DNA of 64,000 bases from DYRG01 sp041161065 (GTDB lineage: Bacteria > Pseudomonadota > Gammaproteobacteria > Beggiatoales > Beggiatoaceae), in the NCBI GenBank assembly GCA_041161065.1, contig JBEAVE010000010.1, forward strand, positions 186,001 through 250,000. The letters run 5' to 3'. Below the pieces are notes generated by a model. That model searched no databases and was not told where the DNA came from. It saw only the letters and a program-made list of their open reading frames with translations. Shown here one piece after another: positions 35,544-43,038 of the stretch; position 1 is the first letter of the stretch; each line of letters starts with the position of its first letter. The position numbers and the translations under genes were made by a program.

Positions 35544-36293
35544 CTAGAAACTTACCGCAACTCCGTGTGGATAACGCAAATCAAAACCTACTGCATTAGC
35601 TGGTAGTTTAGCATACCATTTAATGAAATGTTGCAAACGAGAAAAATCTTTACCTATTTTGAGGAACTGTCCGTTTTGTAAAACTAATCGCCAAGAACCC
35701 CATGAATTGATTTGTAACTCGCTTATTTTAAGGGCACGTTGTTCTAAAATAGCTTGTGCAAATTCAAACTGTTCTTTCAATTGAGAAAGCTGCGAAATAT
35801 CACCGCGCCAAATCGGTAAAGGATTAGATGTTTCTCCTTTGAACAACTGTCCTGTTGAACTCACCAACCACATTTGATGAGTGGGGGTTTTCTGCCATCG
35901 AGCAACGGGGTTAAATTCGGTAATTTGTAATCGCAATTCGTCGGGAAAGATTTTCTCAACTTGTGCGGTTTCAACGTAAGGCAGGTTTCTCAAAACAGTT
36001 TCAATACTTTGTTGATCTAAAAACAGCCAGCCGTTCTCTAAAAAAGGGGTTAAAACGCTTTTAATGGGCGAGGCTTGGCGGGCGGGCGCGTCGATTTTAA
36101 CTTTGGAAATCGCCCATTGTTGCGGCGAAAATGCCCACGATCCCCCAATATACAACGCAAACCCGAGCAAAATGAACCCCTTAAAACGCCAACTCCAAAT
36201 GCCTAACAATGTAATAACGACTTGAAAATACTTGAAAAATATTTCAGAAAAAGCAGGTTCGGAACGACGGGCAGACGGACGTTTTACGCGCAT
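35544..36293 (-). CDS. ftsQ: FtsQ, cell-division protein
   Basis: A 249-residue bitopic protein of the FtsQLB divisome complex. It has a basic N-tail (RVKRPSARR), one membrane helix at about residues 39-56 (GFILLGFALYIGGSWAF), a POTRA domain (VKIDAPARQASPIKSVL...ALRNLPYVETAQVEKIFP) and a beta domain ending in GFDLRYPHGVAVSF. The start overlaps the end of ddl by 10 bases, as in the usual ddlB-ftsQ-ftsA-ftsZ order. ftsA and ftsZ do not follow; hypB is next on the strand. The expected murC/murB upstream are also missing. Confidence 0.93.
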   Translation of the reverse strand: MRVKRPSARRSEPAFSEIFFKYFQVVITLLGIWSWRFKGFILLGFALYIGGSWAFSPQQWAISKVKIDAPARQASPIKSVLTPFLENGWLFLDQQSIETVLRNLPYVETAQVEKIFPDELRLQITEFNPVARWQKTPTHQMWLVSSTGQLFKGETSNPLPIWRGDISQLSQLKEQFEFAQAILEQRALKISELQINSWGSWRLVLQNGQFLKIGKDFSRLQHFIKWYAKLPANAVGFDLRYPHGVAVSF

Positions 36294-37198
36294 GAAGTAT
36301 CGAGGATTCGGCGCACTAATTCGTCAAATTCGATTCCCGCCGCTTTCGCCGACATCGGGACTAAACTGTGATCGGTCATGCCGGGTACTGTGTTGATTTC
36401 TAAGAGAAAAACATTACCCGTTGCGTCATCAACCATCATATCGACACGTCCCCAACCGCTCGCGCCAACGCTATCAAAGGCTTGTAAGGCGAGGTTTTGC
36501 AGGGTTTTTTCTTGATGGGCATCTAAACCACACGGACAATGGTAAAGTGTTTGATTATCTTGATATTTTGCCTCAAAATCGTAAAATTTGCGGGCGGGCG
36601 TTTCAACACGAATTAACGGCAATGCCTCCCCATTCAATAGGGTGGCGGTGTATTCTTTGCCTGTAATATATTGTTCTGCAAGGATTTTTTGATCAAATTG
36701 ATGGGCGGTGTGCCAAGCGGAGGGCAACTCTTCGGCGCGGTCGACTTTGCTTATGCCGACGCTCGAACCCTCAGACGCGGGTTTCACCATGATGGGCAAA
36801 CCCAATTGTTCGATAACCGCGCTCCAATCGGTGTCGGCGTTCAATAACACCGACGGCGGTGTGGGTAATCCGCAACCTTGCCACAATGTTTTGGTGCGGG
36901 CTTTGTCCATTGTGAGAGCCGATCCGAGCACGTCGCTGCCCGTAAAAGGAATCCCCAGCATTTTCAACAATCCTTGCATCGTGCCATCTTCGCCGCCGCG
37001 CCCGTGCAACACAATGAATGCTCGATCGGGTTTTAAAGCTAAAAGTTGTGCTAAAACATTCTGTTGCGTGTCGATGGCGACGGCTTCGATACCTTGTTGT
37101 TGCAATCCCAACAACACCGCCTGCCCGCTAATTAAAGAAATCTCTCGTTCGGCAGAATTTCCGCCCATCAAAACCGCTACTTTCCCATAATGACGCAT
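36284..37198 (-). CDS. ddl: Ddl, D-alanine-D-alanine ligase
   Basis: An ATP-grasp enzyme making the D-Ala-D-Ala end of peptidoglycan precursors. The 304-residue protein shows VAVLMGGNSAEREISLISGQ, FIVLHGRGGEDGTMQGLLKMLG, TGSDVLGSALTMDK, MVKPASEGSSVGISKV, EYTATLLNGEALPLIR and LLEINTVPGMTDHSLVP, all DdlB signatures. Overlap with ftsQ and the DdlB-like length fit the dcw version of the gene. The 5' neighbour is a divergent, Pho-controlled pstS. The gene is noticeably GC-richer than hypB and nifUS on the same strand. Confidence 0.96.
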   Translation of the reverse strand: MRHYGKVAVLMGGNSAEREISLISGQAVLLGLQQQGIEAVAIDTQQNVLAQLLALKPDRAFIVLHGRGGEDGTMQGLLKMLGIPFTGSDVLGSALTMDKARTKTLWQGCGLPTPPSVLLNADTDWSAVIEQLGLPIMVKPASEGSSVGISKVDRAEELPSAWHTAHQFDQKILAEQYITGKEYTATLLNGEALPLIRVETPARKFYDFEAKYQDNQTLYHCPCGLDAHQEKTLQNLALQAFDSVGASGWGRVDMMVDDATGNVFLLEINTVPGMTDHSLVPMSAKAAGIEFDELVRRILDTSCA

Positions 37199-37386
37199 TT
37201 TCTATCCATTTATCACGTTATAAGCCCCTATATTCACATATTTTTATCCAATAATCCACCAATAACCTCATCAAAGAAAAATGATCGCGTTTTTCGGGTA
37301 GTGAGACTAAACGACAGGTGATTTTGTAAATTTTATTTTCACTTGATTACACAAAAATCCGCATCTCCTTTTGATCACTGCGTAAA

Positions 37387-37404
37387 TTGTCACCAAATTG
37401 TCAT
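37387..37404 (+). promoter_or_regulatory. Pho box upstream of pstS
   Basis: Two direct heptamers, TTGTCAC (37387-37393) and TTGTCAT (37398-37404), are separated by four bases (CAAA), giving the 11-base period of the PhoB consensus CTGTCAT-N4-CTGTCAT. The pstS start lies 51 bases downstream, and AT-rich hexamers (TATTAT) that could be the -10 follow at the right distance. This predicts induction by phosphate starvation. Confidence 0.8.
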
Positions 37405-37455
37405 ATTATTATTAGATGATGGCGGGGTAATCTTTTATTAACGAGGGTATTTGAA

Positions 37456-38418
37456 ATGAAAAAATGGTTAGGAACAGCAAGCATTTTGATTGCAAGCATG
37501 GGTTTCTCCGCACACGCTTCAGGAGTTGATACCAATCTGCCGGTTTATGAGAAAACAACTGGGGTTTCTGGGAATTTGTCGAGCGTGGGTTCTGACACCT
37601 TAGCAAATTTAATGACTTTATGGGCGGAAGAATTCAAACGTAATTATCCTAATGTGAATATTCAAATTCAAGCGGCGGGTTCTTCCACTGCACCGCCCGC
37701 TTTAACGGAAGGAACAAGTAATGTGGGTCCTATGAGTCGTAAAATGAAAGGGGGTGAGGAAGAAGCCTTTGAAAAGAAATACGGCTACAAACCAACTGCC
37801 ATTAAAGTTGCTATCGATGCATTAGCGGTTTATGTGCACAAAGATAATCCAATTACAGGTTTAACTATTGAGCAAATTGATTCAATTTTTTCTTCAACGC
37901 GCAAATGTGGTGGAAAAGAAGATATTGTGAAATGGGGACAATTAGGTTTAACTGGAGATTGGGCAGAGAAAACCGTTCAATTATATGGGCGTAATTCGGT
38001 TTCTGGAACTTATGGTTATTTTAAGGAACATGCCTTGTGCAAAGGTGATTTCAAAAATAACGTCAATGAACAACCCGGATCGGCTTCTGTTGTGCAGTCT
38101 GTCACGGCTTCAGAAAATGGAATTGGGTATTCTGGAATTGGTTATCGCACGTCAGGCGTGAAATCTGTTCCGTTAGCAAAAAAAGCAGGAGAAGAATTTG
38201 TTGAAGCAAATGAAGAAAATGCGCTTAAAGGTAAGTTTCCACTCTCGCGTTTCCTTTATATTTATGTGAACAAAGCACCGAACAAACCATTAGCACCTTT
38301 AGAATATGAATTTATTAAAATGGTGCTTTCTAAAGCAGGACAGCAAGTGGTTGTCAAAGATGGTTATGTACCATTAAACCACACATTAGTTGAAAAAGAG
38401 CTTGCAAAACTTAAATAA
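37456..38418 (+). CDS. pstS: PstS-family phosphate-binding periplasmic protein
   Basis: A 320-residue exported protein: signal peptide MKKWLGTASILIASMGFSAHA, then a PBP-like fold with the phosphate-loop segments VGSDTLANLMTLW, QAAGSSTAPPALTEGTSNVGPMSR, YGRNSVSGTYGYFKEH and GIGYSGIGYRT. It feeds phosphate to the PstCAB ABC importer, whose genes are not present here. The Pho box at 37387-37404 and AGGG before the ATG support high, regulated expression. A terminator follows, so it is a single-gene transcript. It could be a second, stand-alone PstS paralogue, as many bacteria have. Confidence 0.94.
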   Translation: MKKWLGTASILIASMGFSAHASGVDTNLPVYEKTTGVSGNLSSVGSDTLANLMTLWAEEFKRNYPNVNIQIQAAGSSTAPPALTEGTSNVGPMSRKMKGGEEEAFEKKYGYKPTAIKVAIDALAVYVHKDNPITGLTIEQIDSIFSSTRKCGGKEDIVKWGQLGLTGDWAEKTVQLYGRNSVSGTYGYFKEHALCKGDFKNNVNEQPGSASVVQSVTASENGIGYSGIGYRTSGVKSVPLAKKAGEEFVEANEENALKGKFPLSRFLYIYVNKAPNKPLAPLEYEFIKMVLSKAGQQVVVKDGYVPLNHTLVEKELAKLK

Positions 38419-38437
38419 ATTCGTTTAGAATTCTAAG

Positions 38438-38468
38438 AAACCTATGAGGTTTAACCTTGTAGGTTTTT
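38438..38468 (+). terminator. Rho-independent terminator after pstS
   Basis: AAACCTA (38438-38444) pairs with TAGGTTT (38460-38466), with an inner AGGT-TTA-ACCT hairpin, followed by a T-run (TTTTT to 38468). It starts 20 bases after the pstS stop. The stem also faces the end of the small minus-strand peptide gene (stop at 38474), so it may serve both directions. Confidence 0.75.
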
Positions 38469-38473
38469 CTATT

Positions 38474-38539
38474 TTAAAGCACTAAAGAAGATACAAATAA
38501 AACAGAAAGAACTAAAATAATTAACGCGGTTGTTTTCAT
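38474..38539 (-). CDS. Possible 21-residue hydrophobic membrane peptide
   Basis: A short frame starts at ATG 38539 with MKTTALIILVLSVLF and ends after 21 residues; all but the first four are hydrophobic or small. A good ribosome site (AAAGGA, 8-base spacing) precedes it. A sigma-70-like promoter, TTGAAT (38610-38605), 17 bases, TTGTAT (38587-38582), lies just upstream. The pstS terminator stem lies just beyond its stop. The length and makeup resemble small bitopic peptides, including type I toxin peptides of the Ibs kind, but no antitoxin RNA has been shown. Too short for homology to decide. Confidence 0.45.
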   Translation of the reverse strand: MKTTALIILVLSVLFVSSLVL

Positions 38540-38559
38540 GGTTTGTATCCTTTCCTAGT

Positions 38560-38951
38560 TAAAAAAAATTTCTAAGCAAGCATACAACAATAATAATGCC
38601 AACCATTCAATTGATTGATTCTAAAGAATTAAATCGTGTTTTAGAGCCTAAATTCATGCCAAACGTCAAAATATTGGCAAATCGACCTGTTAAAAAAATG
38701 ACAGCTTGACAACTAACTGTTAGAGAAAACAAAATAACTTAGCAAACATGACTAGAACTTAAAAAACAAAGTCACACAACAAGTATGCAGAAAGTGAAAA
38801 GAAATATGAAGAAAATTTGGAGCTATTTTTTATTTTATCGATGATGAGTTTGTTGTGCTCTGTCATATTTTATTACCGCTATTTGCACTACTACCTAGCT
38901 AAAATAGGTTTTATCTTTTACACTGTGCGTTTTTAACATAGAGCAAAATCA
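38560..38951. other. Gene-poor AT-rich interval with two doubtful mini-frames
   Basis: About 390 bases without a convincing gene. A 37-residue plus-strand frame (38596-38709, MPTIQLIDSKELNRVLEP...) lacks a ribosome site. A 31-residue aromatic-rich frame (38841-38936, MMSLLCSVIFYYRYLHYY) also lacks one. A short inverted repeat CTAAC-T-GTTAG lies near 38715. The interval must hold the promoter of the following MFS gene, but no consensus hexamers stand out. Confidence 0.3.
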
Positions 38952-40238
38952 ATGACAACTGTTAATTCATGGCGATTTGAACGAATACGCTGGACAATTT
39001 ATATTTTATTAGCGTTATCTTTTATGTTGGTGTTTTTTCAGCGAATTGCACCCGCTGTGGTGGCGGGAGATTTAATGCGTTCTTTTAATACAACGGCGGC
39101 GGCATTAGGTTCTTTAGCAGCAATGTATTATTATGTTTATACAGCAATGCAACTTCCTGCTGGAATTTTAGCTGATACTTTAGGTGCAAGGGTTTCTATT
39201 ACGATAGGAAATTCGATTGCAGGAATCGGTTCAATTATGTTTGGTTTGGCAGGAGATTTTGAAACCGCAGCAATTGGAAGATTCTTTGTCGGTTTAGGGG
39301 TTTCTGTGATATTTGTCGGTTTAATGAAAAGCAATACGTTATGGTTTCACGGAAAATATTACGGCATGATGAGTGGATTAACTGTTTTGCTAGGAAATGT
39401 GGGAGCAATTTTAGCCGCCAAACCATTAGCAATGTTATTAGAATTCTATTCGTGGCGATCCATTTTTATCGGCATAGGAATATTCTCACTTGTGTTAGCT
39501 TTTTTGGGCTTTATTTTTGTGAGGAATAAACCTGAAGAATATGGATTTGAATCCTTACAAACCGCACCCGTAGAAAATGTAAAATTTGATTGGTTTCAAG
39601 GCTTAAAAGAAGTCTTAAAAACACGCGGTTTGTGGTCGCCCTTTTGGTTTAATTTTGGATTGGTAGGAAGTTTCTTTGCATTTGTGGGTTTGTGGGCAGT
39701 GCCTTTATTACGCGATGGCGCAAACATCGCAAGAAATGATGCTTCAAAATATACTTCTTTGGCTTTATTAGTATTTGCAATAACGGCATTCGTTATTGGA
39801 GGGATTTCTGATCGCTTAGGAAAACGTAAGTTATTACTAACCATTGGGATTTCAATTTATACGTTATCATGGCTAAGTTTTTATTTTATTGCATGGGAAA
39901 GTGGCATTTTATTATATTTAATGTTTGGCTTATTTGGATTGGGCGCAGGTTGTTTTGTTTTAACCTATCCAATTGCAAAAGAAAGTGTCATAACAACTTT
40001 ATCAGGTATGGCATTAAGTTTGGTTAATATGGGAATATTTCTAGGAGCGGCAATTATGCAACCTTTATTTGGCTGGATTTTAGACTTGTTTTGGCAAGGA
40101 ACTTTACAGGAAAATACAAGAATTTATCCACTTGTTGCTTATCATTCAGCAATGTTTTTAATATTTGGTTTTATTACGATTGCGTTGTTAGGAATTTGGC
40201 GTTTGAAGGAATATCCTATCATTGCTAATAAGTCGTAA
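38952..40238 (+). CDS. MFS transporter of unknown substrate
   Basis: A 428-residue protein with 12 hydrophobic helices in two six-helix halves. MFS marks are visible after helix 2 (GILADTLGARVSI) and after helix 8 (GGISDRLGKRKLL), with RIAPAVVAGDLMRSF in helix 1/loop as in the phthalate/glucarate and nitrate-sulfate-like branches of anion transporters. The ribosome site is weak (GAGC). It stands alone between a gene-poor stretch and the cytochrome peroxidase. Neither the substrate nor the direction of transport can be read from sequence. Confidence 0.85.
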   Translation: MTTVNSWRFERIRWTIYILLALSFMLVFFQRIAPAVVAGDLMRSFNTTAAALGSLAAMYYYVYTAMQLPAGILADTLGARVSITIGNSIAGIGSIMFGLAGDFETAAIGRFFVGLGVSVIFVGLMKSNTLWFHGKYYGMMSGLTVLLGNVGAILAAKPLAMLLEFYSWRSIFIGIGIFSLVLAFLGFIFVRNKPEEYGFESLQTAPVENVKFDWFQGLKEVLKTRGLWSPFWFNFGLVGSFFAFVGLWAVPLLRDGANIARNDASKYTSLALLVFAITAFVIGGISDRLGKRKLLLTIGISIYTLSWLSFYFIAWESGILLYLMFGLFGLGAGCFVLTYPIAKESVITTLSGMALSLVNMGIFLGAAIMQPLFGWILDLFWQGTLQENTRIYPLVAYHSAMFLIFGFITIALLGIWRLKEYPIIANKS

Positions 40239-40363
40239 AAAACAATTGGAAATTGGGCAAATTATTCACCCCAAGTGATTTGCTCACTACTCCTGTTTTT
40301 TATCCTTTCAACTTATAACCTCTTTTCATTCCAATAGTTTTATTCAAAAGTTTTAATTTTTGC

Positions 40364-40410
40364 TTGACTTTTTAGGGGATTTAACCCACAATTTAGATTC
40401 ATTCTAAATT
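40364..40410 (+). promoter_or_regulatory. Promoter with palindromic operator, cytochrome c peroxidase gene
   Basis: TTGACT (40364-40369), 17 bases, then CACAAT (40387-40392) form a sigma-70 promoter. An inverted repeat AATTTAGA-N5-TCTAAATT (40390-40397 and 40403-40410) is perfect over 8 bases per arm and covers the -10 edge and the start site, a typical repressor position. It is not an FNR (TTGAT-N4-ATCAA) or classical Fur sequence. Confidence 0.6.
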
Positions 40411-40439
40411 ATCAACTGCAAAACACGGGAGAATAAGTT

Positions 40440-41423
40440 GTGAAAAAGAAAGTATTGAGTTTGGCGATATTAATGTCGGCGGGATTTGTTTCGGCAAATG
40501 AACCTATCCAACCTATTGAAATACCTAAAAATATTAATACCGCTCAAGCTGAACTAGGAAAGAAACTTTACTTTGATCCGCGTTTGTCAAAATCGGGTTT
40601 TATTTCGTGCAATTCGTGCCATAATTTGAGCATGGGTGGCACAGATAATTTGAAAACATCAATTGGTCACAATTGGCAACAAGGTCCGATTAATGCCCCG
40701 ACTGTCCTCAATTCCAGCATGAATGTCGCGCAATTTTGGGACGGGCGCGCCGCCGATTTGAAAGCCCAAGCGGGTGGTCCCATTGCAAACCCGGGTGAAA
40801 TGGCATTCACTCATGAGTTAGCCATTAAAGTATTAGCGTCTATTCCGCAATATGTTGATGAATTCAAAAAGGTTTTCGATAAAGATCAAATCACTATCGA
40901 CGAAGTAACTCAAGCGATCGCTGAATTTGAGAAAACGTTAGTTACTCCCAATTCACGTTTTGACAAATGGTTGAAAGGTGAGAAAACTGCTTTGAATGCA
41001 GAGGAACTAGCGGGTTATGAACTATTCAAAAATAGTGGCTGCGTGGCTTGTCATAATGGTGAAGCAGTGGGAGGAAATTCATTTCAAAAAATGGGTGCAG
41101 TTGAACCCTATCAAACTAAGAATCCTGCGGAAGGTTTGAAAGGCGTAACGGGTAAAGACGAAGATCGTTTCAAATTCAAAGTACCGACATTACGCAATGT
41201 TGAATTAACTTACCCGTATTTCCACGATGGTGAAGCCGCTACTTTAAGCGACGCGGTTGAAATCATGGGACGTATTCAATTAGGGAAGAAATTTACCGAC
41301 GAAGAAACCACTAAAATCGTTGCGTTTCTCAAAACATTAACCGGTGATCAACCAAGTTTTGCTTTACCTATTTTACCACCGTCTACGGATAAAACACCTC
41401 GCCCAGAACCTTTCTCTAAATAG
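40440..41423 (+). CDS. Di-heme cytochrome c peroxidase
   Basis: A periplasmic enzyme reducing H2O2 to water with electrons from cytochrome c. The GTG start at 40440, behind GGGAGA, opens a signal peptide (MKKKVLSLAILMSAGFVSA) and 327 residues in all. Two c-heme sites are present: CNSCH (57-61, peroxidatic heme) and CVACH (201-205, electron-transfer heme). It also has the CCP/MauG motifs FDPRLSKSG, NAPTVLNSS, PGEMAF, KVPTLRNVELTYPYFHDG and MGRIQLGKK. Length is standard. A palindromic operator at the promoter suggests regulation, perhaps by oxygen or peroxide. Confidence 0.95.
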   Translation: MKKKVLSLAILMSAGFVSANEPIQPIEIPKNINTAQAELGKKLYFDPRLSKSGFISCNSCHNLSMGGTDNLKTSIGHNWQQGPINAPTVLNSSMNVAQFWDGRAADLKAQAGGPIANPGEMAFTHELAIKVLASIPQYVDEFKKVFDKDQITIDEVTQAIAEFEKTLVTPNSRFDKWLKGEKTALNAEELAGYELFKNSGCVACHNGEAVGGNSFQKMGAVEPYQTKNPAEGLKGVTGKDEDRFKFKVPTLRNVELTYPYFHDGEAATLSDAVEIMGRIQLGKKFTDEETTKIVAFLKTLTGDQPSFALPILPPSTDKTPRPEPFSK

Positions 41424-41429
41424 CACGAT

Positions 41430-41463
41430 TTCCTCTCCGTTTTTCTATCATTTCGGAGAGGAA
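41430..41463 (+). terminator. Inverted repeat after cytochrome c peroxidase
   Basis: TCCTCTCCG (41431-41439) pairs with CGGAGAGGA (41454-41462), extended by one T-A pair, with a 14-base loop. It follows the peroxidase stop by 6 bases. The downstream run (ATTCAATTTAG) is only weakly U-rich, so termination strength is uncertain. Confidence 0.6.
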
Positions 41464-41582
41464 TTCAATTTAGCATTTTCTATCTTGTTTTTCAAAAAAA
41501 AGCCGAGCAAAGTCTTCGAACGATTTGGAATATTAGTGGGGTTTTCTGAAGTGGGAGAAAAGGGAGATTATCTGGAAGATGA

Positions 41583-41658
41583 TGGCGTCCCCAGGGGGAT
41601 TCGAACCCCCGTTATCGCCGTGAAAGGGCGGTGTCCTAGGCCTCTAGACGATGGGGAC
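41583..41658 (-). tRNA. tRNA-Glu (anticodon TTC)
   Basis: A 76-base cloverleaf with encoded CCA on the minus strand. The acceptor is GTCCCCA (41658-41652) / TGGGGAC, followed by discriminator G. The anticodon stem-loop CCGCC-CTTTCAC-GGCGA gives TTC, and the T-arm is GGGGG-TTCGAAT-CCCCC. It closely resembles the E. coli tRNA-Glu. It lies 24 bases behind tRNA-Ala and shares its promoter. Confidence 0.97.
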
Positions 41659-41682
41659 GGACGCTTTTATTTGCAGATTTTC

Positions 41683-41758
<76 letters not shown>

Positions 41759-41784
41759 GAACGACTGCTGCAAAGAAAGCGCGC

Positions 41785-41813
41785 ATTATAAACAACCCAA
41801 TAATCCTTGTCAA
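41785..41813 (-). promoter_or_regulatory. Consensus sigma-70 promoter of the tRNA-Ala/Glu unit
   Basis: Both hexamers are perfect: TTGACA (41813-41808), 17 bases, TATAAT (41790-41785). A GC-rich discriminator (GCGCGC) follows, as is usual for stable-RNA promoters under stringent control. The first tRNA base is 27 bases downstream of the -10. Confidence 0.93.
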
Positions 41814-41906
41814 GATTTTATCCAAAAATTTTGGGGGGCGACGAAGACGCGCAGATCGATTAGAATTACCACCTTGATAGATAACGGATTTATAAGGGCA
41901 AAAAAC

Positions 41907-42488
41907 ATGACCGATTCAGCAGTAGACGATCCGCAAACATGGAGCGATGACGAACTCGCGCACGCCGCGCTGCAAAAATTCAATCATACGTTGGAATTGC
42001 GCAACCAAATGCACATTCGGGTGGCGATGCGGGTGACATCGATTATTCGGGTGGGCATGATTAGTATTGGTGGATTAGTGGTGGCGATGTTCTTGTTAGT
42101 GTTGCTATTATTGTGGAAATTTCAGGACATGGTCGGGGCAATGACGACGATGAACCAGCATTTTAGTTTGATGTCCGAAGACATGAGCAAAATGCGAGAA
42201 ATGATTCTCAAAATGGATCAAAGCATGCAGCCAATGCCGACCATTACTCACCGCGTTCAAACGATGGATCAATCGGTCGCGGCAATGAACCAAAACATGG
42301 ACTTAATTGCGGCGAAAATGACCAATATGGATTACACCATGCAGCAAATGCGCGCGAACGTGATGCGAATGACCACAACATTTAGCGGCATGGATCAAGC
42401 GGTGTACGGGATTGGGCGCGACGTTAATGTAATGTCCAAACCTATGAAGGATTTTAATGATCTGCGCTCTTTTGTTCCACTACCTTGA
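41907..42488 (+). CDS. Methionine-rich single-helix membrane protein, paralogue 1
   Basis: ATG 41907 follows AAGGG and gives 193 residues. Layout: acidic N-tail, basic amphipathic stretch, one membrane helix (about 49-70, GMISIGGLVVAMFLLVLLLL), then a long region with Met at 3/4-residue spacing. That region is likely a coiled coil (MTTMNQHFSLMSEDMSKMRE, MDQSMQPM, MDQSVAAMNQNM). About 14% of residues are Met. It ends in DVNVMSKPM-N9-PLP. The adjacent gene encodes a paralogue with the same layout and tail motif. No family is recognised with confidence. Met clusters could bind Cu(I) or pack in an oligomer; both are conjecture. It is GC-richer than its paralogue. Confidence 0.8.
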   Translation: MTDSAVDDPQTWSDDELAHAALQKFNHTLELRNQMHIRVAMRVTSIIRVGMISIGGLVVAMFLLVLLLLWKFQDMVGAMTTMNQHFSLMSEDMSKMREMILKMDQSMQPMPTITHRVQTMDQSVAAMNQNMDLIAAKMTNMDYTMQQMRANVMRMTTTFSGMDQAVYGIGRDVNVMSKPMKDFNDLRSFVPLP

Positions 42489-42498
42489 GAATTACTTT

Positions 42499-43038
42499 AT
42501 GATTAGTCGTGAAATCCTCCTAGAAATATATCAAGCCGCCGATAAAGTTGAAACAGAAATGGACAATTTTAATCAAATGGGGGTTAAAATTGCTCACAAA
42601 ACGCAAATCGTTATCCGAACGGTAATTACCATTCTTTTGTGTGTCGTTGTTCTCAACTTTTTTATGTTGTATGGCTTTATGGATGAAATGCGCAAAGTTG
42701 TGGTTAATATGGTGGATATGTACACGCGATTTGCAACAATGTCTCAGGATATGCACCAAATGACAGGCGCAGTCGTTAATATGGAACAAAACGTTCGCGG
42801 AATTCCCACTATTTCAAATAGTATGACCAACATGAATACGCAAGTTAGTGGAATGAAAAACAACGTAAATACCATGACTTATAAAATTGTTGGCATCGAT
42901 CAGAATATGACCATTATCAACAGCGGCGTGTTTGATATGGCAAATCGTTTTGATCACCTTTCCTATACCGTGCATAATATGGGTTACAACGTCAATCAAA
43001 TGTCGGGTCCTATACGTTCTATGCCGTTTTTTCCTTAA
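42499..43038 (+). CDS. Methionine-rich single-helix membrane protein, paralogue 2
   Basis: The start ATG 42499, 10 bases after paralogue 1, gives 179 residues; an in-frame start at 42457 would overlap it and lacks support. Layout: N-terminal helix with acidic residues (residues 1-28), one membrane helix (about 38-60, VIRTVITILLCVVVLNFF), then a Met-spaced region (MVDMYTRFATMSQDMHQM, MTNMNTQVSGM). The end YNVNQMSGPIRSMPFFP mirrors the tail of paralogue 1 (VN-x-MS-x-P and a final P-x-P). About 12% of residues are Met. The two probably form a heteromeric membrane assembly. The 3' end overlaps convergent rimI by 20 bases. Confidence 0.8.
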   Translation: MISREILLEIYQAADKVETEMDNFNQMGVKIAHKTQIVIRTVITILLCVVVLNFFMLYGFMDEMRKVVVNMVDMYTRFATMSQDMHQMTGAVVNMEQNVRGIPTISNSMTNMNTQVSGMKNNVNTMTYKIVGIDQNMTIINSGVFDMANRFDHLSYTVHNMGYNVNQMSGPIRSMPFFP

